Below are positions 7,422 through 13,224 of a DNA stretch of 13,224 bases, piece by piece; the stretch's first letter is position 1, and every line of letters begins with the position of its first letter. The stretch lies in NCBI GenBank assembly GCA_030153205.1, contig JASLHV010000397.1, forward strand, positions 1 to 13,224, given 5' to 3'. The translations under genes were made by a program, and so were the position numbers. This stretch comes from Roseiarcus sp. Its GTDB lineage: Bacteria > Pseudomonadota > Alphaproteobacteria > Rhizobiales > Beijerinckiaceae. The notes beneath the pieces are model-generated. The model made no database searches. It worked only from the letters and a program-made list of their open reading frames with translations, and was not told the DNA's origin.

Positions 7422-9476
7422 TCAGTACGTCCTTCGCGGCGTCCGAATTTCCGATGGCGCGACTTCGGCCGGTTGCGCGGCCTCGCGCCGCCGCCGCCGC
7501 GGCGCCCTGTCCCCCGCGCTCGTGTCACGCGGCGGCAAACGCACGGCTTTAGATAGGTTCGGAAACGCGTCGACTTTGTTCGGTATGGCCATCGCCGCGA
7601 CGAAATGCTCCTGGAAATTCGGCTCGATCGCGGTTTCGACCTTTTCGACGCGCCGCACGACATCCTCGATCTCGCGTCGCGCCGCGCCGTTGAGCAGCGC
7701 GATCCGCGCTCCTGTGCCGGCGGAATTGCCGGCGGCGGCGACTTTCGAAAGGTCGCAATCGGGGATCAGGCCCAAGGCCATTGCGTACATTGGATCGATA
7801 TGACTGCCGAAAGCGCCGGCAAGGGTGATCCGCTCTGGCGCGGCGACGCCGAACCGTTCGATCAGCAATTTGGCCCCGGCGTAAAGCGCGGCCTTGGCGA
7901 GCTGGATGGCGCGGACGTCGGTCTGGTAGATCATCAGACGCGGCGAGCCTTCGTGGAGCACATAAGCGAAAGTCCGGCCGACCGTCTCGATCCGCGGCGT
8001 CTTTTCGGCAAGCGCGCCATCGATGACGCCGTCCTCCGAAATCATCCCCGAGAGGTACATTTCGGCGATGACTTCGATAATGCCCGAGCCGCAAACGCCG
8101 GTGACGCCGAGCGAGGCCGTCGCCTCTTCGAAACCCTTCTCATTCGACCAGAGATCGCAGCCGATCACTTTAAACCGCGGCTCCAAGGTCGCTCGATCGA
8201 TACGCACGCGCTCGATAGCGCCAGGCGCCGCGCGCTGACCGCAAGAAATCTGTGCGCCCTCGAAGGCCGGACCGGTCGGCGATGAGCAGGCGAGCAGCCG
8301 GCCTCGGCTGCCGAAGACGATCTCGGCGTTGGTGCCCACGTCGACGAGCAAGGTCAGTTCATCGCGAAGATAAGGCCCTTCCGCCAGGACCATGCCCGCG
8401 GCATCGGCCCCGACATGGCCCGCGATGCAAGGCAGGCAATAGACGAAAGCGCCGGGCGCGATATTGAGGCCGAGATCCGCGGCCCGTACCTCTTGTGCGC
8501 CGTCGATGGTCAGCGCGAAAGGCGCGCCGCCGAGTTCAGTTGGATCGAGACCGAGCGCCAGGTGATGCATGATCGGATTGCCAACGAGCGTGATCTCGAC
8601 AATATCCTCGCGCGCCGCCCGCGCCTCCGCCGCGACGTCGCCGATCAATGCGTCGAGCGCGCCGCGCACGCTTAGGGTCAGTTCCTTGTCGCCGCCGGGA
8701 TTCATCATCACATAGGAGACGCGGCTCATCAGATCTTCGCCGAAGCGGATTTGCGGATTCATGGCCCCGGCCGAAGCGAGAACCTCGCCGCTGGCAAGGT
8801 CGCAAAGATGCGCCGCAATGGTCGTCGAGCCGATGTCGAAGGCGACGCCGAGCGTACGGTCGCGAAAGCCGGGATAGACCGCAACGATATCGCGGCCATG
8901 GCGAAGAGCGACGGTCGCCTTCCACTCGCCCGCGCGCAAAGTTTTCTGAAGGCCGCGCAGGACGGCGAGATCGGCTTGCGTCTCGCCCAAAGCCCACTGG
9001 CTCTTCAGCGCTGATTGCAGGCGACGCAGATCGCTCGAGGGATCATGCATGTCGGGCTCGCGCACCTCGACATAGTACAAGCGTACGACTGGGTCGACCT
9101 CGATTGGATGGGATTCGGCGCGCTTGCGCACGACCTGGCGGTGCACCTGCGAATCCGGCGGCACATCGATGACGAGATCGCCGCAGACTTTCGCCTGACA
9201 GCCAAGACGGCGGCCATTCGTCAAAGGCCCCCGTTTGTCCACATAACGCTGTTCGACCGCATTCCACGGCGTCACATGATCGATGGCCGAGGTCACGCCA
9301 TGTTTGGCGAAATGGCCGCTCGCGACTTCAATCTGACAGCGTCCACAAATGCCGCGGCCGCCGCAGACGGAATCGAGATCGACGCCGAGCCGGCGCGCCG
9401 CCTCCAGCACGCTGGCGCCTTCCGGGAGCCGCTCGCGCTTACCGGAAGGCGTGAATACAACGAGATGATCGGTCAA
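7422..9476 (-). CDS. ATP-dependent reductive activator of corrinoid proteins (RACo-like, 2Fe-2S + ASKHA)
   Basis: The protein uses ATP to drive reduction of inactive Co(II) corrinoid to the active Co(I) state in methyl-transfer systems. At 684 residues it has an N-terminal ferredoxin domain with Cys38, Cys44, Cys47 and Cys93 (CGGRGICGRC, then LGCQAKVCG) for a [2Fe-2S] cluster. A linker/middle region follows, then a C-terminal ASKHA ATPase domain: DIGSTT at 214-219, DVGTNAEI at 378-385, SCGQRAAPGAI at 410-420, CGSG at 461-464 and LAGAFGSHI at 551-559. After about residue 646 there is an unusual basic, Arg/Pro/Ala-rich tail. The TTG start at 9476 has GGGAG six bases before it, overlapping the stop of the upstream methyltransferase three bases away, so the two are coupled. 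Its corrinoid partner is not in the window. An unrelated 2Fe-2S/ASKHA role is unlikely given the neighbours. Confidence 0.9.
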   Translation of the reverse strand: MTDHLVVFTPSGKRERLPEGASVLEAARRLGVDLDSVCGGRGICGRCQIEVASGHFAKHGVTSAIDHVTPWNAVEQRYVDKRGPLTNGRRLGCQAKVCGDLVIDVPPDSQVHRQVVRKRAESHPIEVDPVVRLYYVEVREPDMHDPSSDLRRLQSALKSQWALGETQADLAVLRGLQKTLRAGEWKATVALRHGRDIVAVYPGFRDRTLGVAFDIGSTTIAAHLCDLASGEVLASAGAMNPQIRFGEDLMSRVSYVMMNPGGDKELTLSVRGALDALIGDVAAEARAAREDIVEITLVGNPIMHHLALGLDPTELGGAPFALTIDGAQEVRAADLGLNIAPGAFVYCLPCIAGHVGADAAGMVLAEGPYLRDELTLLVDVGTNAEIVFGSRGRLLACSSPTGPAFEGAQISCGQRAAPGAIERVRIDRATLEPRFKVIGCDLWSNEKGFEEATASLGVTGVCGSGIIEVIAEMYLSGMISEDGVIDGALAEKTPRIETVGRTFAYVLHEGSPRLMIYQTDVRAIQLAKAALYAGAKLLIERFGVAAPERITLAGAFGSHIDPMYAMALGLIPDCDLSKVAAAGNSAGTGARIALLNGAARREIEDVVRRVEKVETAIEPNFQEHFVAAMAIPNKVDAFPNLSKAVRLPPRDTSAGDRAPRRRRREAAQPAEVAPSEIRTPRRTY

Positions 9477-9479
9477 ATC

Positions 9480-10391
9480 CTACTCCCGCGCGCGGCGGCG
9501 CCCCTCGCGGCGTCCGCGCCCTTCGCCCGCCGCCTCGCCTTCCGGCGCCGGCTCGCGATATTTGCGAATCCAAGCCGCGCAATTGGGATCATGGCCCATG
9601 ACAACGTCGGCGCCGAGGATCGCCTGCATGTCCTCCGCATGCAGCGGATTCATGATCGCCGAAGTCAGGCCCGCGCCGATCATCATTGGCATGAAAGCCG
9701 CGCCGAGACCGCGCCGATTGGGCAGGCCGAAGGAGAAATTCGAGGCGCCGCAGGATGTGTTGACCTTAAGCTCCTCGCGCAAGCGCCGTAGCAAATGAGT
9801 GAGCTTCGCGCCGGCGTCGTTGATTGCGCCGACTGGCATGACGAGCGGATCGACGACAACATCCTCGCGCTTGATGCCATAATCCTGGGCGCGTTCGACG
9901 ATCTTCTTGGCGACGGCGTAGCGAACGTCCGGGTCCTCGGAGATGCCGGTTTCGTCGTTGGAAATGGCGATGACGGCGGCGTCGTATTTCTTGACCAGCG
10001 GCAGCACGCGCTCGAGACGCTCGTCTTCGCCGGTCACCGAATTGACGAGCGGCCGGCCCTTATAGACCGCGAGCCCCGCCTCCAGCGCCTCAACGATGGA
10101 GCTGTCGATTGAGAGCGGTACGGGAACCGTATCCTGCACCAGCTTGATGCATTCCGCGAGAATGCGCGGCTCATCCGCCATCGGAATGCCGGCGTTGACG
10201 TCGAGCATCTGTGCGCCAGCTTCCACCTGCGCCAGCGCGTCGGCGACAACGCGCGTGTAATCGCCCGCCGCCATTTCCGCGGCGAGCAATTTGCGGCCCG
10301 TCGGATTGATACGCTCGCCGATCATCACGAAGCGGCGATCAAAGCCGATGACGACTTCGCGTTTGTCGGAAGATAGGCGGGTTTCAGTCAT
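9480..10391 (-). CDS. Methyltetrahydrofolate:corrinoid methyltransferase
   Basis: A pterin-binding TIM-barrel methyltransferase (AcsE/MeTr-like) that moves a methyl group between tetrahydrofolate and a corrinoid protein, in the cytoplasm. With the ATG at 10391 it has 303 residues. Family-typical segments: IGERINPTGR at 24-33, LDVNAGIP at 63-70, PLSIDSS at 92-98, NSVTGE at 117-122, VVVDPLVMPVG at 178-188 and CGASNFSFGLPNR at 214-226. The last about 25 residues form a Gly/Glu/Arg-rich tail not part of the barrel. An in-frame ATG at 10418 would add nine residues, but its GGGGAGG abuts the codon and comes from the adjacent repeat, so I prefer 10391. It is followed after three bases by the corrinoid activator and preceded by metF across a repeat-bearing gap. 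In this context it probably works from methyl-corrinoid to tetrahydrofolate (MT-II role); the sequence cannot prove direction. Confidence 0.9.
   Translation of the reverse strand: MTETRLSSDKREVVIGFDRRFVMIGERINPTGRKLLAAEMAAGDYTRVVADALAQVEAGAQMLDVNAGIPMADEPRILAECIKLVQDTVPVPLSIDSSIVEALEAGLAVYKGRPLVNSVTGEDERLERVLPLVKKYDAAVIAISNDETGISEDPDVRYAVAKKIVERAQDYGIKREDVVVDPLVMPVGAINDAGAKLTHLLRRLREELKVNTSCGASNFSFGLPNRRGLGAAFMPMMIGAGLTSAIMNPLHAEDMQAILGADVVMGHDPNCAAWIRKYREPAPEGEAAGEGRGRREGRRRARE
9483..9487 (-). promoter_or_regulatory. Ribosome binding site for the TTG start of the activator gene
   Basis: On the minus strand GGGAG lies six bases before the TTG, immediately upstream of the methyltransferase stop codon TAG. 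It supports the rare start and suggests translational coupling between the two genes. Confidence 0.7.
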
Positions 10392-10418
10392 GAGCTCGGA
10401 GGTTCCTTTTGCTGCCAT

Positions 10419-10550
10419 CCTCCCCTGCGAAGCGGGGGCGGGGGACCATGGGAAGCATGGTGATAGGGGTACGGCGGTTCGAGATGATCTTCAACGCGGT
10501 AGCTCCTCCACCGCGCTGCACGCGGTCCCCTCGCCGCTTCGCGGGGGCGG
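10419..10550. repeat. REP-like block of four hairpins with inverted outer arms
   Basis: In the gap between metF and the methyltransferase gene, four hairpins follow one another: CCCCTGC-gaa-GCGGGGG (10422 onward), ACCATG-ggaag-CATGGT (10445-10461), ACCGCG-ctgca-CGCGGT (10510-10526) and CCGC-ttc-GCGG (10534-10544). The outer parts (10419-10447 and 10524-10550) are imperfect inverted copies of each other. The layout resembles dispersed extragenic palindromes of alphaproteobacteria, but only one copy is seen here. It may stabilise or process the operon mRNA. Confidence 0.6.
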
Positions 10551-10583
10551 ATTGCGTCGTGACTGCTGAAGACTTGGCGGCGC

Positions 10584-11627
10584 TCACATCGTCCCCAATG
10601 TTTCGACGGCCTGCATCTTCGGTACGAAGTCCCGCCGCCACGGAACGCGTCCGCGGAGCACGCCTGATTCGTGGACGATCTCGGAAACGTACTGCTCTTG
10701 CCGATAAGCCATGACATGCACCCCGGAGACGCCCTTCATCCCGTGCAATGCCTGAATCATCTCAATGCAGATGCGCTTGCCTTCAGCCTTCTGATCCTTC
10801 GCGCCTTCCAGCCGTTTGACCACGGCTTCGGGAATATGCACGCCCGGCACATTGGCGCTCATCCAGCGCGCGGTGCGCGCCGAAGCCAAAGGCCCGACGC
10901 CGGCGAGAATGAAGCATTTCTGATCGAGCCCCATGTCGCGGACCTTCGTCATGAAGCGCTCCATCAGGGGAAGATCGAAACAATATTGCGTCTGGATGAA
11001 TTGCGCGCCAGCGGCGATTTTCTTGGCGAGGCGGATCGGACGGAAATCGTAGGGCGGCGCGAAGGGATTTTCGGCGGCGCCGATGAAGACACGCGGCGGG
11101 GTGGCGATCGGCCTGCCGGAAAGGTACTTGCCTTCGTCGCGCATGCGTTTGATGACGCCGAGCAGCGAAGTGGAGTCGAGATCGAAGACGGGCTTGGCCT
11201 CGGGATGGTCGCCGCACTGGACGCCATCGCCGGTGAGACAGAGAATGTTGCCGACCTGTAGCGCCGCGGCGCCGAGAACATTGCCCTGGATGGCGATTCG
11301 ATTGTAGTCGCGACAGGAAATCTGCAGGACCGGCGAGTAGCCGACCCGCGTCAGCAACGCGCAAATCGCGACGCTCGACATGTGACAATGCGCGCCGGAG
11401 CCGTCGGTGGCGTTGATCCCGTCGACCCAGCCCTCAAAAATCTGCGCCCGCTCGTAGACATCGTCGGGATTGGCGGAATCGGGCGGATTGAGTTCCGCGG
11501 TGATCGCGAATTCGCCGCGTCGCAGGACGCGTTCGAGACGTCCACGTGAAGAATGGCCCGGTAGATCGACCAGCGGCGCGCCCGGATCGGGGCCAACGTC
11601 GTGCGGATGCGGCGCGCCTTCGATCAT
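10584..11627 (-). CDS. metF: Methylenetetrahydrofolate reductase, MetF type
   Basis: A flavin-dependent TIM-barrel enzyme interconverting methylene- and methyl-tetrahydrofolate. The 347-residue protein has an about 30-residue N-terminal extension; the barrel then begins with GEFAITAELNPP (Glu45 at the place of the catalytic Glu of E. coli MetF). It continues with a flavin-region LCLTGDG at 129-135, and KPVFDLDS at 145-152. The start ATG has GAAGG seven bases upstream and overlaps the stop of the Cys-rich MetV-like gene in ATGA, implying a complex made in fixed ratio. In methyl-transfer operons such enzymes run in the oxidative direction, turning methyl groups from a substrate into methylene-tetrahydrofolate. 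A methionine-synthesis role is less likely, because corrinoid-methyltransferase genes follow rather than methionine genes. The electron acceptor cannot be deduced. Confidence 0.88.
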   Translation of the reverse strand: MIEGAPHPHDVGPDPGAPLVDLPGHSSRGRLERVLRRGEFAITAELNPPDSANPDDVYERAQIFEGWVDGINATDGSGAHCHMSSVAICALLTRVGYSPVLQISCRDYNRIAIQGNVLGAAALQVGNILCLTGDGVQCGDHPEAKPVFDLDSTSLLGVIKRMRDEGKYLSGRPIATPPRVFIGAAENPFAPPYDFRPIRLAKKIAAGAQFIQTQYCFDLPLMERFMTKVRDMGLDQKCFILAGVGPLASARTARWMSANVPGVHIPEAVVKRLEGAKDQKAEGKRICIEMIQALHGMKGVSGVHVMAYRQEQYVSEIVHESGVLRGRVPWRRDFVPKMQAVETLGTM

Positions 11628-12142
11628 GTCGAGGCCTTCGCCTCTCGCTGTGCGACCCGGAGCCAGGCGGAGGAGCCTTTGAGACGATGATCGATCGGCG
11701 CCTGCACCGTGCTGATCGCCGCGCCCTTGCGCATCAACTGGCTGCCTTCATAGGCCTTGACCCAGACGCAGGGCATGTCCGGATAGACTTCGCAACACCC
11801 ATCGGCGCGCACGCCGCCGCAAGGGCCATTGCGAAGGGACTTCGGGCAATTCATCGGGCAAGACATGCCCGTCGACGAAAGCAGGCAATCGCCGCACATG
11901 CGGCAATCGAAAAGCGCGCCCTTGAGGTGACGCTCGGCGAAAGCCATGGGACGTTCGAGGCGGGCATAGCCGAACCGCTGAAGCAGTGGCGCGGAGGCAA
12001 CCACCATCCGCTGAAGCGCATCATAGACACGCTCGAGCAGACCAGCGTGCTTTATGCTCCAGAAGCGAAGACGCGCACTCGTCTTGCTCGGCGGCCTTTT
12101 TCCCCGCGGCTCGAAGGCGAAAGGTACGGCGCGCATCGTCAC
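11624..12142 (-). CDS. metV: Cys-rich MTHFR C-terminal-domain protein (MetV-like)
   Basis: A 172-residue protein of the methylenetetrahydrofolate reductase C-terminal domain family, which in acetogens (MetV) forms a complex with MetF and carries metal or Fe-S centres. Nine cysteines lie between residues 80 and 125, in FDCRMCGDC, SCPMNCP, NGPCGG, DGCCEV and MPCVWV (80, 83, 86, 95, 99, 108, 116, 117, 125). The N-terminal 75 residues are basic and helical. It overlaps metF by four bases. The GTG at 12142 and the ATG at 12136 are both possible starts and neither has a clear ribosome site; an in-frame stop lies just upstream. The gap before it (166 bp) contains REP-like hairpins, so its expression may depend on read-through or a separate promoter. 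Cluster type (Fe-S versus zinc) is not decided by sequence alone. Confidence 0.87.
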   Translation of the reverse strand: MTMRAVPFAFEPRGKRPPSKTSARLRFWSIKHAGLLERVYDALQRMVVASAPLLQRFGYARLERPMAFAERHLKGALFDCRMCGDCLLSSTGMSCPMNCPKSLRNGPCGGVRADGCCEVYPDMPCVWVKAYEGSQLMRKGAAISTVQAPIDHRLKGSSAWLRVAQREAKAST

Positions 12143-12196
12143 GGGAGGCCCGAATCATGGGCGCTGCGGCTTACGCTCATCCGGCCCTTCGAGCCA

Positions 12197-12266
12197 CCTT
12201 CTCCTGCATGCGGGAGAAGGGTATTTCCGTGCCCGGCGCGCGCCCTCTCCGGCTTGCGGGAGAGGG
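12197..12266. repeat. Pair of REP-like hairpins
   Basis: CCTTCTCC (12197-12204) pairs with GGAGAAGG (12213-12220), and CCCTCTCC (12243-12250) pairs with GGAGAGGG (12259-12266). Both are perfect 8-bp stems with eight-base loops of similar sequence (TGCATGCG and GGCTTGCG), so they are diverged copies of one unit. They resemble common alphaproteobacterial extragenic palindromes. They lie in the 166-bp gap between the small 'virulence factor' gene and metV; no T-run argues for termination. Confidence 0.6.
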
Positions 12267-12308
12267 TCGGGGTGCGGGGAAGCCTCGGCATTCGCCAGTC
12301 AGCCATGC

Positions 12309-12608
12309 TCAGTTCTCGCGACCATCTTGCGCCGCCAGTCTGGCGAGGCGCGCATTGTCGTAGTCTGTCTCGATCCGCGCCGCCGCTTTATCCGCCTCGG
12401 TCTCGAGATCATCGCCGCAGGGGGTCGGCTCGCCGCGACGCCATGCCGAAAGATATTCGTCCGTACCGCTGGCGCCGGAGCGCATGGCCGCAGCGTCGAT
12501 CGCCTTGATGAAACGGTCCGGCAATTCGCGCTTGGCCGAAGTTCGGCCGGCCTTGACGATGACTTGGCTCGGGATGTCGCGCCAGTAAAGGATGGTGAGA
12601 TTGGCCAT
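12309..12608 (-). CDS. Small protein of the 'virulence factor' family (PF13769-like), function unknown
   Basis: A 99-residue soluble protein. It matches a small family known in databases as 'virulence factor', typified by an N-terminal YWRDIPSQVIV (8-18) and a central WRRGEP (56-61). The first about 60 residues look like a compact alpha/beta domain; the rest is a charged helix rich in Ala, Glu and Asp. There is a single cysteine (64), no signal peptide and no membrane segment. The ATG is preceded by AGG eight bases upstream. It begins nine bases after the stop of the DUF1638 gene, so the two are very likely co-transcribed. Nothing in the neighbourhood suggests virulence; the operon context points instead to a helper in corrinoid/folate methyl transfer. 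The family label is from recall, so it is less certain than the gene itself. Confidence 0.8.
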   Translation of the reverse strand: MANLTILYWRDIPSQVIVKAGRTSAKRELPDRFIKAIDAAAMRSGASGTDEYLSAWRRGEPTPCGDDLETEADKAAARIETDYDNARLARLAAQDGREN

Positions 12609-12617
12609 ATCTCGTAC

Positions 12618-13224
12618 CTATGAAGCACGTGGCGCGGCGTGATCGGCAAAGAATTGCGCCATGCCGCCAAGGCCGGTGAACCGCCGCTCGAACGAGAGAC
12701 CAAGCCGCTCGGCCGCCGCTTTCGCCTTCTCGGTCAATTCTTGATCGTCGAATTGCGCGAGATAGACCAGCCGTCGATAGTGCCCGAAATAATCGTCGCG
12801 CAATTGCGGAAAGCGATCGAGGCCGAGACCTTTGATCACCAACCGGTCGAAATGGCGTGCCAGGAAATCGGTGAGAAAGAAAGTCCCGGTCTCTTCCTCC
12901 ATCATGGCCGAGAAATCCGCGGCGCCGGCGAAGAATTCATAACAATGCGCGCCGGCGATCCTTTGGATCCCCTCGCTTTCGAGGACGCGGTCGAGTTCGC
13001 CGCCGGTGCCGCAATCGCCATAGAGGCAGAGAATATCGTCGTACTTTTCGCGATTCTCGGCGATCTTGCGCTTCATTTCGCCAGGTATGCGTTCGGGGCG
13101 ATTGTGCAGTTCGGCGGGAAGACAAGTCACGTCGATATGGCCGAGCGGGCCGCGCTGAAGGTGCACAATCTCACGCGCCAACGCGCCGCAGGCGATGACC
13201 AGGACGCGCCGTGCGCTCCCTGGC
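12618..13224 (-). CDS. DUF1638 domain protein, start lies just beyond the right edge
   Basis: A cytoplasmic protein of unknown function, DUF1638 family; 201 residues are visible. The frame is open to the window edge and the residues before the internal TTG at 13181 (RRVLVIACGALAREI) are the usual family start, so only a few N-terminal residues should be missing. Notable parts: ACGALAREI near the N-terminus; CLPAELHNRPERIP; LCLYGDCGTGGELD; and AHCYEFFAGAADF followed by MMEEETGTFFLTDFLA. The conserved Cys, His and Glu residues could bind a metal or cofactor. In methanogenic archaea and some bacteria, DUF1638 genes occur beside corrinoid methyltransferase genes; here the gene heads the visible operon, nine bases before the 'virulence factor' gene, so a role in substrate or corrinoid handling is plausible but unproven. 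Confidence 0.87.
   Translation of the reverse strand, partial: PGSARRVLVIACGALAREIVHLQRGPLGHIDVTCLPAELHNRPERIPGEMKRKIAENREKYDDILCLYGDCGTGGELDRVLESEGIQRIAGAHCYEFFAGAADFSAMMEEETGTFFLTDFLARHFDRLVIKGLGLDRFPQLRDDYFGHYRRLVYLAQFDDQELTEKAKAAAERLGLSFERRFTGLGGMAQFFADHAAPRAS

Noticed and set aside
9015..9791. 258-codon plus-strand open frame
   Set aside because: Antisense to the activator and methyltransferase genes; no domain seen.
10392..10418. ATG at 10418 as start of the methyltransferase
   Set aside because: The GGGGAGG touches the ATG with no spacer and belongs to the repeat block; orthologue-like sequence begins at or after the ATG at 10391. Not fully excluded.
11546..12508. 320-codon plus-strand open frame
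   Set aside because: Runs antisense across metF, metV, the hairpin repeats and the small 'virulence factor' gene; composition is that of a shadow frame.
1..13224. CRISPR array, tRNA/rRNA gene, insertion sequence or phage genes
   Set aside because: No regularly spaced repeats, no tRNA-like cloverleaf, no transposase or integrase frame, and nearly all DNA is taken up by ordinary genes.

Overview
The window is GC-rich DNA with tightly packed genes. Protein families and codon use point to an alphaproteobacterium, most likely of the order Hyphomicrobiales (Rhizobiales). The right half is a one-carbon (methyl) transfer operon of the kind seen in bacteria that use methylated compounds. The genus cannot be fixed from the sequence alone.

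Left part (1-5432): a DNA cytosine-5 methyltransferase runs off the left edge on the minus strand. Divergent from it are glucokinase (glk) and an NAD(P)-dependent aldehyde dehydrogenase of the succinate-semialdehyde type, which ends at a clear hairpin terminator. Next come a small exported four-cysteine protein of unknown function and ubiA (ubiquinone synthesis), which overlap in a TTGA stop/start.

Middle (5433-7403): a SorC/DeoR-type sugar-binding regulator (minus) and a short-chain polyol-type dehydrogenase (plus) face away from each other across an AT-rich regulatory region. That region holds several perfect small palindromes, and together the two genes look like a self-contained regulator/target module.

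Right part (7422-13224, all minus strand, read right to left): DUF1638 protein (start just beyond the edge) -> small 'virulence factor' family protein -> Cys-rich MTHFR C-terminal-domain protein (MetV-like) -> MetF-type methylenetetrahydrofolate reductase -> methyltetrahydrofolate:corrinoid methyltransferase -> ferredoxin/ASKHA reductive activator of corrinoid proteins. By analogy with acetogen O-demethylase and MetFV systems, the inferred pathway is: a methylated substrate methylates a corrinoid protein; the methyl group moves to tetrahydrofolate; MetF/MetV oxidises methyl-H4F to methylene-H4F; and the activator rescues corrinoid that has oxidised to Co(II). The corrinoid protein and the substrate methyltransferase are not in the window and would be expected upstream, beyond the right edge. 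Two hairpin-rich, REP-like intergenic blocks (10419-10550 and 12197-12266) split the operon into segments.

The most interesting content is this alphaproteobacterial corrinoid/MetF-MetV system together with two uncharacterised members, DUF1638 and the mis-named 'virulence factor'.
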